From: Ramlibacter sp.
GTDB lineage: Bacteria > Pseudomonadota > Gammaproteobacteria > Burkholderiales > Burkholderiaceae_C
DNA: 10,990 nt
Assembly: GCA_021156245.1 (NCBI GenBank)
Contig: JAJNBO010000084.1
Location: 1-10,990 of the forward strand
Direction of reading: 5' to 3'
Program-made: the position numbers and the translations under genes
The notes under the pieces: model-generated
What the model saw: only the letters and a program-made list of their open reading frames with translations
The model's database searches: none
Told to the model about the DNA's origin: nothing
Shown: positions 5,705 through 10,990 of the stretch, piece after piece
Numbering within the stretch: the stretch's first letter is position 1
How the letters are laid out: each line of letters begins with the position of its first letter

Positions 5705-7048
5705 TCAGGTCACGCCCTGGGCCAGCATGGCGTCGGCCACCTTGACGAAGCCCGCGATGTTCGCGCCGTCCACGTAGCTCACGCTGCCGTCCTCGCGCTG
5801 TCCGTGCTTCACGCAGGCGGCATGGATGCCGCGCATGATGTCCAGCAGGCGCGAGTCCACTTCTTCGCGCGGCCAGGACAGGCGCATGGCGTTCTGGCTC
5901 ATCTCGAGTCCCGAGGTGGCCACCCCGCCCGCGTTGCTGGCCTTGCCGGGCGCATACAGCACGCCCGCCTGCTCGAACACCTGCACGGCGCCGAGGGTCG
6001 ACGGCATGTTGGCCCCTTCGGCGACGCACAGCACGCCGTTCTTCACCAGGGTGCGGGCGTCTTCCTCGTCCAGCTCGTTCTGCGTGGCGCAGGGCAGCGC
6101 CACGTCCACCTTCACGCCCCATGGCCGGATGCCGGGCATGAAGCGGCTCCTGGTGCGCTCCGCGTAGTCGCTCACACGCCCGTACAGGTGGTTCTTCACC
6201 TCCATGAGTTCGGCCAGCTTGGCGGTGGTGAAGCCTTCCTCGTCGATGACGGTGCCGCTCGAATCCGAGACGGTGACCACCTTGGCGCCCAGGGCCAGCG
6301 CCTTCTCCACGGCGTACTGCGCCACGTTGCCGGAACCGGAGACGCTGACGCGCAGGCCCTCGAAGCTGCGGCCGGAGCGCTTGAGCATTTCCTCGGCGAA
6401 GTACACCGTGCCGTAGCCGGTGGCTTCGGGGCGGATGAGCGAGCCGCCGAACGACAGGCCCTTGCCGGTGAAGACGCAGTCCGCGCGGTTGGTCAGCTTC
6501 TTCATCATGCCGTTCATGAAGCCGACCTCGCGGCCGCCCACGCCGATGTCACCCGCGGGCACGTCGGTGTCGCCGCCGATGTGGCGGAACAGCTCGGTGA
6601 TGAAGGCCTGGCAGAAGCGCATCACTTCGCCCGGGCTGCGGCCCTTGGGGTCGAAGTCGCTGCCGCCCTTGCCGCCGCCCATGGGCAGCGTGGTCAGCGC
6701 GTTCTTGAAGGTCTGCTCGAAGGCCAGGAACTTCAGGATCGACGCGTTCACGGAGGGGTGGAAGCGCAGTCCGCCCTTGTACGGGCCGATGGCGGAGCTG
6801 TGCTGGATGCGGTAGCCACGATTGACGTTCACGTCGCCCTTGTCGTCGATCCAGCTCACGCGGAACTGGATCAGCCGCTCGGGCTCGACCAGCCGGTCGA
6901 GGAGGCCGTGCTCCGCGTAGCGCGGATGCTTGCCGATGAAGGGCCAGAGGCTCTCCATCACTTCGCTCACGGCTTGCAGGTATTCGGGCTGGCCGGGGTT
7001 GCGCGCGGCAACCTGGGCCAGGAAATCATGGGCGCTCTGGTACTTCAC
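5705..7048 (-). CDS. gdhA: NADP-specific glutamate dehydrogenase
   Basis: This 447-residue enzyme makes glutamate from 2-oxoglutarate, ammonia and NADPH in the cytoplasm (EC 1.4.1.4). It matches E. coli GdhA nearly end to end as I recall it, and the GTG start at 7048 gives exactly the same length. Active-site elements are IGPYKGGLRF (K91), EQTFKNALTTLPMGGGKGG (K115 and catalytic K127) and DVPAGDIGVGG (D167). The dinucleotide-binding domain has the loop GSGNVA (240-245), and TVSDSSGT follows strand two, as in NADP-type enzymes. An ATG at 7093 would add 15 residues without family support and would read through an inverted repeat; neither start has a clear Shine-Dalgarno sequence. It lies 89 bases after the MetE-like gene and 39 bases before the response regulator. 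The NADP rather than NAD preference is inferred from similarity. Confidence 0.95.
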   Translation of the reverse strand: MKYQSAHDFLAQVAARNPGQPEYLQAVSEVMESLWPFIGKHPRYAEHGLLDRLVEPERLIQFRVSWIDDKGDVNVNRGYRIQHSSAIGPYKGGLRFHPSVNASILKFLAFEQTFKNALTTLPMGGGKGGSDFDPKGRSPGEVMRFCQAFITELFRHIGGDTDVPAGDIGVGGREVGFMNGMMKKLTNRADCVFTGKGLSFGGSLIRPEATGYGTVYFAEEMLKRSGRSFEGLRVSVSGSGNVAQYAVEKALALGAKVVTVSDSSGTVIDEEGFTTAKLAELMEVKNHLYGRVSDYAERTRSRFMPGIRPWGVKVDVALPCATQNELDEEDARTLVKNGVLCVAEGANMPSTLGAVQVFEQAGVLYAPGKASNAGGVATSGLEMSQNAMRLSWPREEVDSRLLDIMRGIHAACVKHGQREDGSVSYVDGANIAGFVKVADAMLAQGVT

Positions 7049-7049
7049 T

Positions 7050-7085
7050 TCGGGGGTCCACGGGATGCAGGAAAGGAACCCCCGA
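7050..7085 (-). promoter_or_regulatory. Inverted repeat directly before the gdhA start
   Basis: TCGGGGGT (7050-7057) and ACCCCCGA (7078-7085) are perfect eight-base complements separated by 20 bases. On the gdhA transcript the stem would end one base before the GTG start codon, in the place where a ribosome site would normally be; no Shine-Dalgarno is visible. It could hide or expose the start, or be a protein-binding operator. No T-run follows, so it is not a classical terminator. The rest of the 89-base gap (7049-7137) shows no convincing promoter. Confidence 0.35.
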
Positions 7086-7137
7086 TTGTGCATGCCGCAC
7101 CAGCGGGGTGCGTAGACCGAAAGTGTTCAGGAGCGCA

Positions 7138-8244
7138 TCAGCTCCACATCTCCTGCGCCGTTTCGATGACCAGGCGCAGCTTGTTGCGCTGGTCTTCCAC
7201 CGCGATGTTGTTGCCGTGGACGGTGCTGGAGAAGCCGCACTGGGGCGACAGCGCCAGTTGCTCCATGGGGGCGTACTTCGCGGCCTCCTCGATGCGCCGC
7301 TTGAGCGCATCCTTGTGCTCGAGCTGGCCGAACTTGGTGGTCACCAGGCCCAGCACCACGGTCTTGCCCTTGGGCAGGAAGCGCAGCGGGCGGAAGTCGC
7401 CGGAACGCTCGTCGTCGTACTCCATGAAGTACGCGTCGATGTCCATTTCCTTCAGCAACGCCTCGGCCACGGGCTCGTAGTTGCCTGCAGCGGCATGCGT
7501 GCTCTTGAAGTTGCCGCGGCACAGGTGCATGCCCAGCAGCATGCCTTGCGGCTTCCGCGCGACCACCTTGTTGATGAACTTCGCGTAGCGGTGCGGCAGT
7601 TCGTTGGGATCGTCGCCGCGCTGGCGCGCCGCTTCCCGCATCTTCTCGTCGCACAGGTAGGCGAGGTTGGTGTCGTCCATCTGCACGTAGCGGCAGCCCG
7701 CTTCGTACAGCGAGCGCAGTTCGTCGCCGTAGGCCTTGGCCACGTCGTCGTAGAAGGCCGGTTCGAGCTCGGGATATGCGTCCTTGCTGATGCCGGCGCG
7801 ACCGCCGCGGAAGTGCAGCATGGTGGGCGAGGGGATCGTCACCTTGGGCGTGAAGCCCGCGCCGACTTGCGACTTCAGGTATTCGAAGTCGGCCTTCTGG
7901 ATGTCCTTGGCATGGCGCACCTTGTCGATGACGCGGATGACGGGGGGCGCCAGTTCTTCGGTGCCGTCGGGCTTGCGGATGGTGACCGGGATGTCCGTCT
8001 TCACGCCACCGAGCTGCTCGAGGAAGTCGATGTGGAAGTAGGTGCGGCGGAACTCGCCGTCCGTGATGCTCTTCAGGCCCACGTCCTGCTGGAACTTGAC
8101 GATCTCGGAGATGGCCTTGTCCTCGACTTCGCGCAGCTGCTCGGACGTGATGTCGCCGCGGGCCTTCTGGGCACGGGCCTCGAGCAGGTATTGCGGGCGC
8201 AGGAAGCTGCCGACGTGGTCGTAGCGGGCGGGGAGTTGCATCAT
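7138..8244 (-). CDS. MetE-like cobalamin-independent methionine synthase family protein
   Basis: The 368-residue protein corresponds to the catalytic C-terminal half of MetE, a zinc enzyme that transfers a methyl group to a thiol such as homocysteine. The zinc site is complete: H240 and C242 in GMHLCRGNF, E275 in YFMEYDDER, and C336 in LSPQCGFSS. Other signatures are the start YDHVGSFLRP, ITDGEFRR (60-67), IPSPTM (137-142) and YVQMDDTNLAYL. It lacks the N-terminal MetE domain that holds methyl-folate, as do YxjG/YxjH and the folate-independent core-MetE proteins, so the methyl donor is unknown. No DUF1852 (MesX) partner gene lies nearby. Two adjacent ATG codons (8244 and 8241) could start it; AGAGAGA lies about ten bases upstream. 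The gene begins only 32 bases after the truncated vanB, so its place in the van operon may be recent or artefactual. Confidence 0.88.
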   Translation of the reverse strand: MMQLPARYDHVGSFLRPQYLLEARAQKARGDITSEQLREVEDKAISEIVKFQQDVGLKSITDGEFRRTYFHIDFLEQLGGVKTDIPVTIRKPDGTEELAPPVIRVIDKVRHAKDIQKADFEYLKSQVGAGFTPKVTIPSPTMLHFRGGRAGISKDAYPELEPAFYDDVAKAYGDELRSLYEAGCRYVQMDDTNLAYLCDEKMREAARQRGDDPNELPHRYAKFINKVVARKPQGMLLGMHLCRGNFKSTHAAAGNYEPVAEALLKEMDIDAYFMEYDDERSGDFRPLRFLPKGKTVVLGLVTTKFGQLEHKDALKRRIEEAAKYAPMEQLALSPQCGFSSTVHGNNIAVEDQRNKLRLVIETAQEMWS

Positions 8245-8276
8245 GGTTGTGTGTCTCTCTCAGGAACGTGTCAATT

Positions 8277-9047
8277 CTAGAACGTCATCCCCGCGAAGGC
8301 GGGAGCCGGCACTTCGTAGCTCGCGCCGCTGCTGGCGATCTTCACCGTGAACGGCTGGTCGCCCGTGGTGTCCTGCGTCGCCGCGCCGAAGTACTCGACA
8401 TGCAACTGGTCCTTGCCCCAGCCCCAGCCTTCCGCGGACTTCACGACCCAGTCGATGAAGCCGGTGGGGCCGCACACATAGACGTGGGTGCCGGGCTCGG
8501 GTTTCGCCAGCACCCTGTCGAGTGCGAGTTTCTGCGACGGCGGGCCATCGTCGAAGTGGTATTTCACGTTGCGGGCAAAGGCCGAGGCGGCGATCTCGTC
8601 GCGAAAAGCCGTTCGCTCGGCCGAGCGGGTGCAGTAGTGCAGCGTGAAGTCCGCCTCGATGGCGGACAACCGCTGCGCCATGGCCAGCAGCGGCGTGACG
8701 CCGATGCCGCCCGCGAACAGCAGCGTGCGCTTCGCATGCACGAGGGGGAAGTGGTTGCGCGGCTCGCTGATCAGGAGCGTGTCGCCCTCGTTCAGCGCGT
8801 CGTGCATGGAGATGGAACCGCCGCGGGAAGCGGGGTCCCGCAGCACCGCGATGCGGTAGCGATGGTTCTCCGTCGCGTCATTGCACAACGAATACTGGCG
8901 CGTCACGCCACCCGGCACCTGCACGTCGACGTGGGAGCCGGCGCTGAAGCCGGGGAGGGCGCTGCCATCGGCCTTGCCCAGTTCGAAGCTGGTGATACCC
9001 AGGGCCTCCTGCTTCTTGCGCAGGACCTTCACTGCAATCTGCGTCAT
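8277..9047 (-). CDS. vanB: Vanillate O-demethylase reductase, truncated: lacks the 2Fe-2S domain
   Basis: VanB passes electrons from NAD(P)H through FMN and a plant-type 2Fe-2S centre to VanA. The first two domains are intact over 256 residues: the flavin-binding barrel with RQYSLCN (50-56) and the nucleotide domain with GGIGVTP (113-119), HYCTRS, VYVCGPTGF (189-197) and HVEYFGA. Family members run to about 315 residues with a ferredoxin domain carrying a CxxxxCxxC cluster. Here the frame stops at the first strands of that domain (FTVKIASSGASYEVPA) and finishes with PAFAGMTF, encoded by a palindromic repeat-like sequence. About 60 residues and all cluster cysteines are missing, and the missing part is nowhere else in the window. 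The ATG at 9047 starts four bases after the vanA stop. Unless another ferredoxin substitutes, the product should not support VanA; it may be treated as a pseudogene or as an assembly break. Confidence 0.85.
   Translation of the reverse strand: MTQIAVKVLRKKQEALGITSFELGKADGSALPGFSAGSHVDVQVPGGVTRQYSLCNDATENHRYRIAVLRDPASRGGSISMHDALNEGDTLLISEPRNHFPLVHAKRTLLFAGGIGVTPLLAMAQRLSAIEADFTLHYCTRSAERTAFRDEIAASAFARNVKYHFDDGPPSQKLALDRVLAKPEPGTHVYVCGPTGFIDWVVKSAEGWGWGKDQLHVEYFGAATQDTTGDQPFTVKIASSGASYEVPAPAFAGMTF
8283..8304. repeat. Short palindromic repeat-like element at the vanB 3' end
   Basis: The core CCCCGCGAAGGCGGG (8289-8303), preceded by CGTCAT, resembles the dispersed intergenic palindromes of many proteobacteria that read roughly GTCAT(T/C)CCCGCGAAGGCGGGA. 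It contains CCCGC / GCGGG around a GAAG loop. Read on the - strand it gives PAFAGMT, which replaces the expected VanB sequence in frame. Only one copy is seen in this window, so its repetitive nature is known from other genomes, not shown here. Confidence 0.6.
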
Positions 9048-9051
9048 GGCG

Positions 9052-10095
9052 TCAGGCGGCCAGCTTCTGCGGCTGTTCCGCCGCAATGAGCTTGTCGATG
9101 ATGCGCCGTGCCTGCACGCCGCCCGCGTCGATGTTCAGCAGCAGCAATTTGCGGGTCGGGTGCGCGAGCAGGTTGCGCTGCTGCGCTTCAAGCACTTCCG
9201 TGTCTTCGGAGAAGACCTTCGCCTGCCCATCGCGGATCTGCGCGGTGAGGTTGCGGTCCTTCGGGTTGAAGTTGCGCGCCATCCCCCAGAAGTACCACAT
9301 GGTCGTGTCGGTCTCGGGCGTGAGGAAGTCCACCACGATCGAGTACACCTTGTCCTTGGGGTCGGCGTTGTAGCCGCCCTTGCCGGCATGGGCCACGCCC
9401 ACTTCGATCATCACGTGGCTGGGCGGGACGAAGTGGCACACCTGCCAGCGGTCCACCGGCACGTCGTCGGCCAGGTTGTTGCCGCGCAGGTTGGCGCGCC
9501 AGAAAGGCGGCGGCATCACGTTGTCCATGAAGCGGCTGGTGACCACGGTCTCGCCCACGGTCTTGGTGGTGACCGGCGTCTCGTCGATCTCCTTCTGGCC
9601 GATGCTGGTGGCGTGCACGTAGGTCTCGTGCGTCAGGTCCATCAGGTTGTCCACCATCAGGCGGTAGTCGCACTTCACGTGGTACAGGCCGCCGCCATAG
9701 GCCCAGTCGGGGTTGTCCGCCCACTCCAGGTGGTGGATCTTCGCGACGTCCGCCTGCGCCGCGTCACCGGGCCACACCCAGACGAAGCCGTACTTCTCCA
9801 CGACCGGGTACGCCTTGATCTTCGGGAAGCCGCCGACGCGCTGGCCGGGCATGGAGACGGTCTTGCCGTCACAGCCCATCACCAGGCCGTGGTAGCCGCA
9901 GACCAGGTTGCCCTCGCAGACGGAGCCCAGCGAGAGCTGCGCGCCACGGTGGGGGCAGAAGTCCTCGACGGCCGCGACCTTGCCGTCGGCGCCGCGGTAG
10001 AAGGCGATCTTCTCGTTGCAGATGGTGCGGCCGAGGGGCTTCGCGTCGATTTCGTCAGGGGTGCAGGCGACGTACCAGGCGTTCTTGGGAAACAT
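9052..10095 (-). CDS. vanA: Vanillate O-demethylase oxygenase subunit (Rieske non-haem iron)
   Basis: VanA removes the methyl group of vanillate, giving protocatechuate and formaldehyde, with electrons from VanB. The 347-residue protein follows Pseudomonas VanA closely as I recall it, from MFPKNAWYVACTPDEI through the end. The N-terminal Rieske domain binds the 2Fe-2S cluster with C47-x-H49 and C66-x2-H69 (FCPHRGA, VCGYHG). The catalytic domain has N150-x2-D153-x2-H156-x4-H161: D153 should bridge to the neighbouring Rieske centre, H156 and H161 bind iron, and D298 in SEDTEV is the likely third ligand. SIGQKEIDE and NIDAGGVQARR are typical of VanA rather than of dicamba or toluenesulfonate oxygenases. 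The ATG at 10095 fits the family start; an ATG at 10164 lies in the operator and would add 23 unlikely residues. vanB follows after four bases. Expression is probably controlled by the divergent GntR regulator. Confidence 0.95.
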   Translation of the reverse strand: MFPKNAWYVACTPDEIDAKPLGRTICNEKIAFYRGADGKVAAVEDFCPHRGAQLSLGSVCEGNLVCGYHGLVMGCDGKTVSMPGQRVGGFPKIKAYPVVEKYGFVWVWPGDAAQADVAKIHHLEWADNPDWAYGGGLYHVKCDYRLMVDNLMDLTHETYVHATSIGQKEIDETPVTTKTVGETVVTSRFMDNVMPPPFWRANLRGNNLADDVPVDRWQVCHFVPPSHVMIEVGVAHAGKGGYNADPKDKVYSIVVDFLTPETDTTMWYFWGMARNFNPKDRNLTAQIRDGQAKVFSEDTEVLEAQQRNLLAHPTRKLLLLNIDAGGVQARRIIDKLIAAEQPQKLAA

Positions 10096-10132
10096 GGCGG
10101 GCACGGGGAGAGGGAGTGGAGGGGTTGCCCGG

Positions 10133-10161
10133 ATTATGCTGAAAAGTCCCGGCGTTGTATA
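10133..10161 (-). promoter_or_regulatory. Predicted vanA promoter
   Basis: On the - strand CATAAT (10138-10133) matches the -10 consensus at five of six positions. Seventeen bases upstream lies TATACA (10161-10156), matching four of six -35 positions. Transcription would start near 10126, leaving a leader of about 30 bases before the vanA ATG. The -35 box is part of the TGTATACA palindrome, so a bound regulator would block polymerase. Prediction by eye only. Confidence 0.5.
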
Positions 10162-10163
10162 CA
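10156..10163. promoter_or_regulatory. Operator-like palindrome TGTATACA, vanA side
   Basis: This perfect eight-base palindrome (context TTGTATACAT) is identical to the one at 10245-10252. It is AT-rich in otherwise GC-rich DNA and covers the predicted vanA -35 box. GntR/FCD regulators commonly bind short palindromes of this size and symmetry, so the divergent regulator is the likely ligand. Confidence 0.6.
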
Positions 10164-10208
10164 TAGCCGCCTGACCGTTCCTTGCCTCTTCATTGGTAGA
10201 GTCTCGGG

Positions 10209-10237
10209 TTGACGGCGCCGGAGTGAGCCATTAATCT
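10209..10237 (+). promoter_or_regulatory. Predicted promoter of the GntR regulator gene
   Basis: TTGACG (10209-10214, five of six -35 positions) is followed after 17 bases by TAATCT (10232-10237, a weak -10 with three of six matches). A start about seven bases later would fall at or next to the ATG at 10244, giving a leaderless mRNA; consistent with this, no Shine-Dalgarno precedes the ATG. The TGTATACA site would then cover the transcription start. Confidence 0.4.
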
Positions 10238-10243
10238 GCTTCA

Positions 10244-10990
10244 ATGTATACAGAACGCGATGAGGCGGGAGGCTCCCAGTCGGTCAAGGCGCAGCTGAAA
10301 CTGCGCGAAATGATCCTGGCCGGCGAGCTGCCCGGGGGCGCCCGCATCGCCGAACTCGCCATCGTCGAGCGGCTGGGCGTCTCGCGCACGCCGATCCGCG
10401 CGGCGCTGATGCGGCTGGAGCAGGAGGGGCTGCTCGATGCCTTGCCCAATGGCGGCTACGCGGTCCGCACGTTCTCCGAGCGCGACGTCTCGGATGCCAT
10501 CGAGCTGCGCGGCACCGTCGAGGGCCTGGCGGCGCGTCTCGCGGCGGAACGCGGCGTCGCGGAGGGAGTGCTTGCCGAAGCCAGCGCCTGCCTCGATGAA
10601 GTGGACGAGGTGCTGCAACAGCCCGCGCTCGACGACGAGGCCTTCACCCGCTACGTGCGCCTGAACCAGCGCTTCCACAACCTCCTGGCGGACATGGCGG
10701 GCAGCAGCGTGCTCGCGCGTGAGCTGGAGCGGGTGGTGAACCTGCCGTTCGCGTCGCCCTCGGGCTTCGTGGTGGTGCAGGCGGACACGCCCCGGGCCCG
10801 CGACATGCTGATCGTGGCGCAGGACCAGCACCGGCAGGTGATCGACGCCATCGAGCGGCGCGAGGGCGCGCGCGCCGAGGCGATCATGCGCGAGCACTCC
10901 CGCATCGCCCAGCGCAACCTGCGCGAGGCGGTGCAGGGGCAGCACCAGCACCGCATGCCCAGCGTGCGCCTGATCCGGCAGCGCGGCTGA
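10244..10990 (+). CDS. GntR family (FCD) transcriptional regulator, VanR-like
   Basis: The 248-residue DNA-binding protein has an N-terminal winged helix of GntR type (about 13-77; RIAELAIVERLGVSRTPIR at 34-52 contains the recognition helix, and NGGYAVR the wing). The C-terminal all-helical FCD effector domain (about 82-228) carries likely metal ligands N141, H145, H196 and H218 in RLNQRFHN, DQHRQVID and MREHSR. FCD regulators usually sense small carboxylates. Its position divergent from vanA, with one identical palindrome on each side of the spacer, suggests a vanillate-responsive repressor like VanR, released by vanillate. This is inferred from context; the sequence itself does not name the ligand. 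The ATG at 10244 is the only suitable start; there is no ribosome site, so leaderless translation is possible. The stop codon is the last three bases of the window, so the gene is complete. Confidence 0.88.
   Translation: MYTERDEAGGSQSVKAQLKLREMILAGELPGGARIAELAIVERLGVSRTPIRAALMRLEQEGLLDALPNGGYAVRTFSERDVSDAIELRGTVEGLAARLAAERGVAEGVLAEASACLDEVDEVLQQPALDDEAFTRYVRLNQRFHNLLADMAGSSVLARELERVVNLPFASPSGFVVVQADTPRARDMLIVAQDQHRQVIDAIERREGARAEAIMREHSRIAQRNLREAVQGQHQHRMPSVRLIRQRG
10245..10252. promoter_or_regulatory. Operator-like palindrome TGTATACA, regulator side
   Basis: This is the second exact copy of the palindrome, 89 bases centre to centre from the first. It overlaps the ATG of the regulator gene (codons 1-3), so binding would block transcription initiation or early elongation. 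That suggests negative autoregulation together with control of vanA. Confidence 0.6.

Noticed and set aside
4484..7480. A 998-codon open frame on the + strand
   Set aside because: It runs antisense across the response regulator and gdhA, has a low-complexity H/A/G/R/V-rich composition typical of the complement of GC-rich coding DNA, and shows no family motif. The - strand genes account for the region.
8246..8274. Perfect TTGACA (- strand, 8274-8269) before the MetE-like gene
   Set aside because: The hexamer 17 bases downstream is CACAAC, a poor -10, and would place the start within the first codons. A promoter is possible but not supported enough to annotate.
7108..8280. A 390-codon open frame on the + strand opposite the MetE-like gene
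   Set aside because: It mirrors the MetE-like gene, whose zinc ligands and family motifs are unmistakable; this frame has none.
8277..9047. A frameshift as the cause of the short VanB
   Set aside because: The missing ferredoxin domain is not found in any other frame downstream; the next gene starts 32 bases later, so the sequence is absent rather than out of frame.
8881..10212. A 443-codon open frame on the + strand opposite vanA
   Set aside because: It is rich in V, H, A and R with no motif, and lies opposite a clear VanA coding sequence.

Overview
The window is uniformly GC-rich, densely coding bacterial DNA with mixed ATG/GTG/TTG starts and very short intergenic gaps. The close resemblance of its recognisable proteins (VanA, VanB, E. 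coli-type GdhA, DUF2164) to proteobacterial families suggests a betaproteobacterium, probably Burkholderiales/Comamonadaceae (for example Ramlibacter or Variovorax-like). That placement is an inference from protein style, not a measured phylogeny. I see no tRNA, rRNA, CRISPR, phage or IS element. No stretch over 300 bases lacks a gene.

Left part (41-3592): a small conserved hypothetical gene reads leftward. Opposite it runs a tightly packed rightward run of six small genes that looks like one transcription unit: LysE/RhtB exporter, class I SAM methyltransferase, VOC/glyoxalase-fold protein, a GNAT acetyltransferase strikingly like aminoglycoside acetyltransferase AAC(6')-Ib, a DUF2164 protein and an Asp/Glu racemase-family protein. 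Gaps are 7 to 31 bases, with one 32-base overlap. Exporter plus racemase suggests amino-acid handling, but the common task is unknown.

Middle part (3579-7048, leftward): NADP-type glutamate dehydrogenase gdhA is followed by a two-domain response regulator (receiver plus a degenerate class III nucleotidyl-cyclase domain) and by a Tat-exported beta-propeller protein of the streptogramin-lyase (Vgb) superfamily. The last gene overlaps the racemase gene tail to tail.

Right part (7138-10990): a vanillate catabolism locus. vanA (Rieske oxygenase) and vanB (reductase) are transcribed leftward and a GntR/FCD regulator (VanR-like) diverges rightward. The 148-base spacer has two identical TGTATACA palindromes, one over the predicted vanA -35 box and one over the regulator's own start codon, which fits an autoregulated divergent switch. 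VanB lacks its whole C-terminal 2Fe-2S domain. The reading frame ends in a short palindromic repeat-like sequence (CCCCGCGAAGGCGGG), and a MetE-like zinc methyltransferase gene begins 32 bases later. Either the locus was broken by repeat-associated deletion or the assembly is chimeric there. This junction, the AAC(6')-Ib-like gene and the receiver-cyclase fusion are the points most worth checking.
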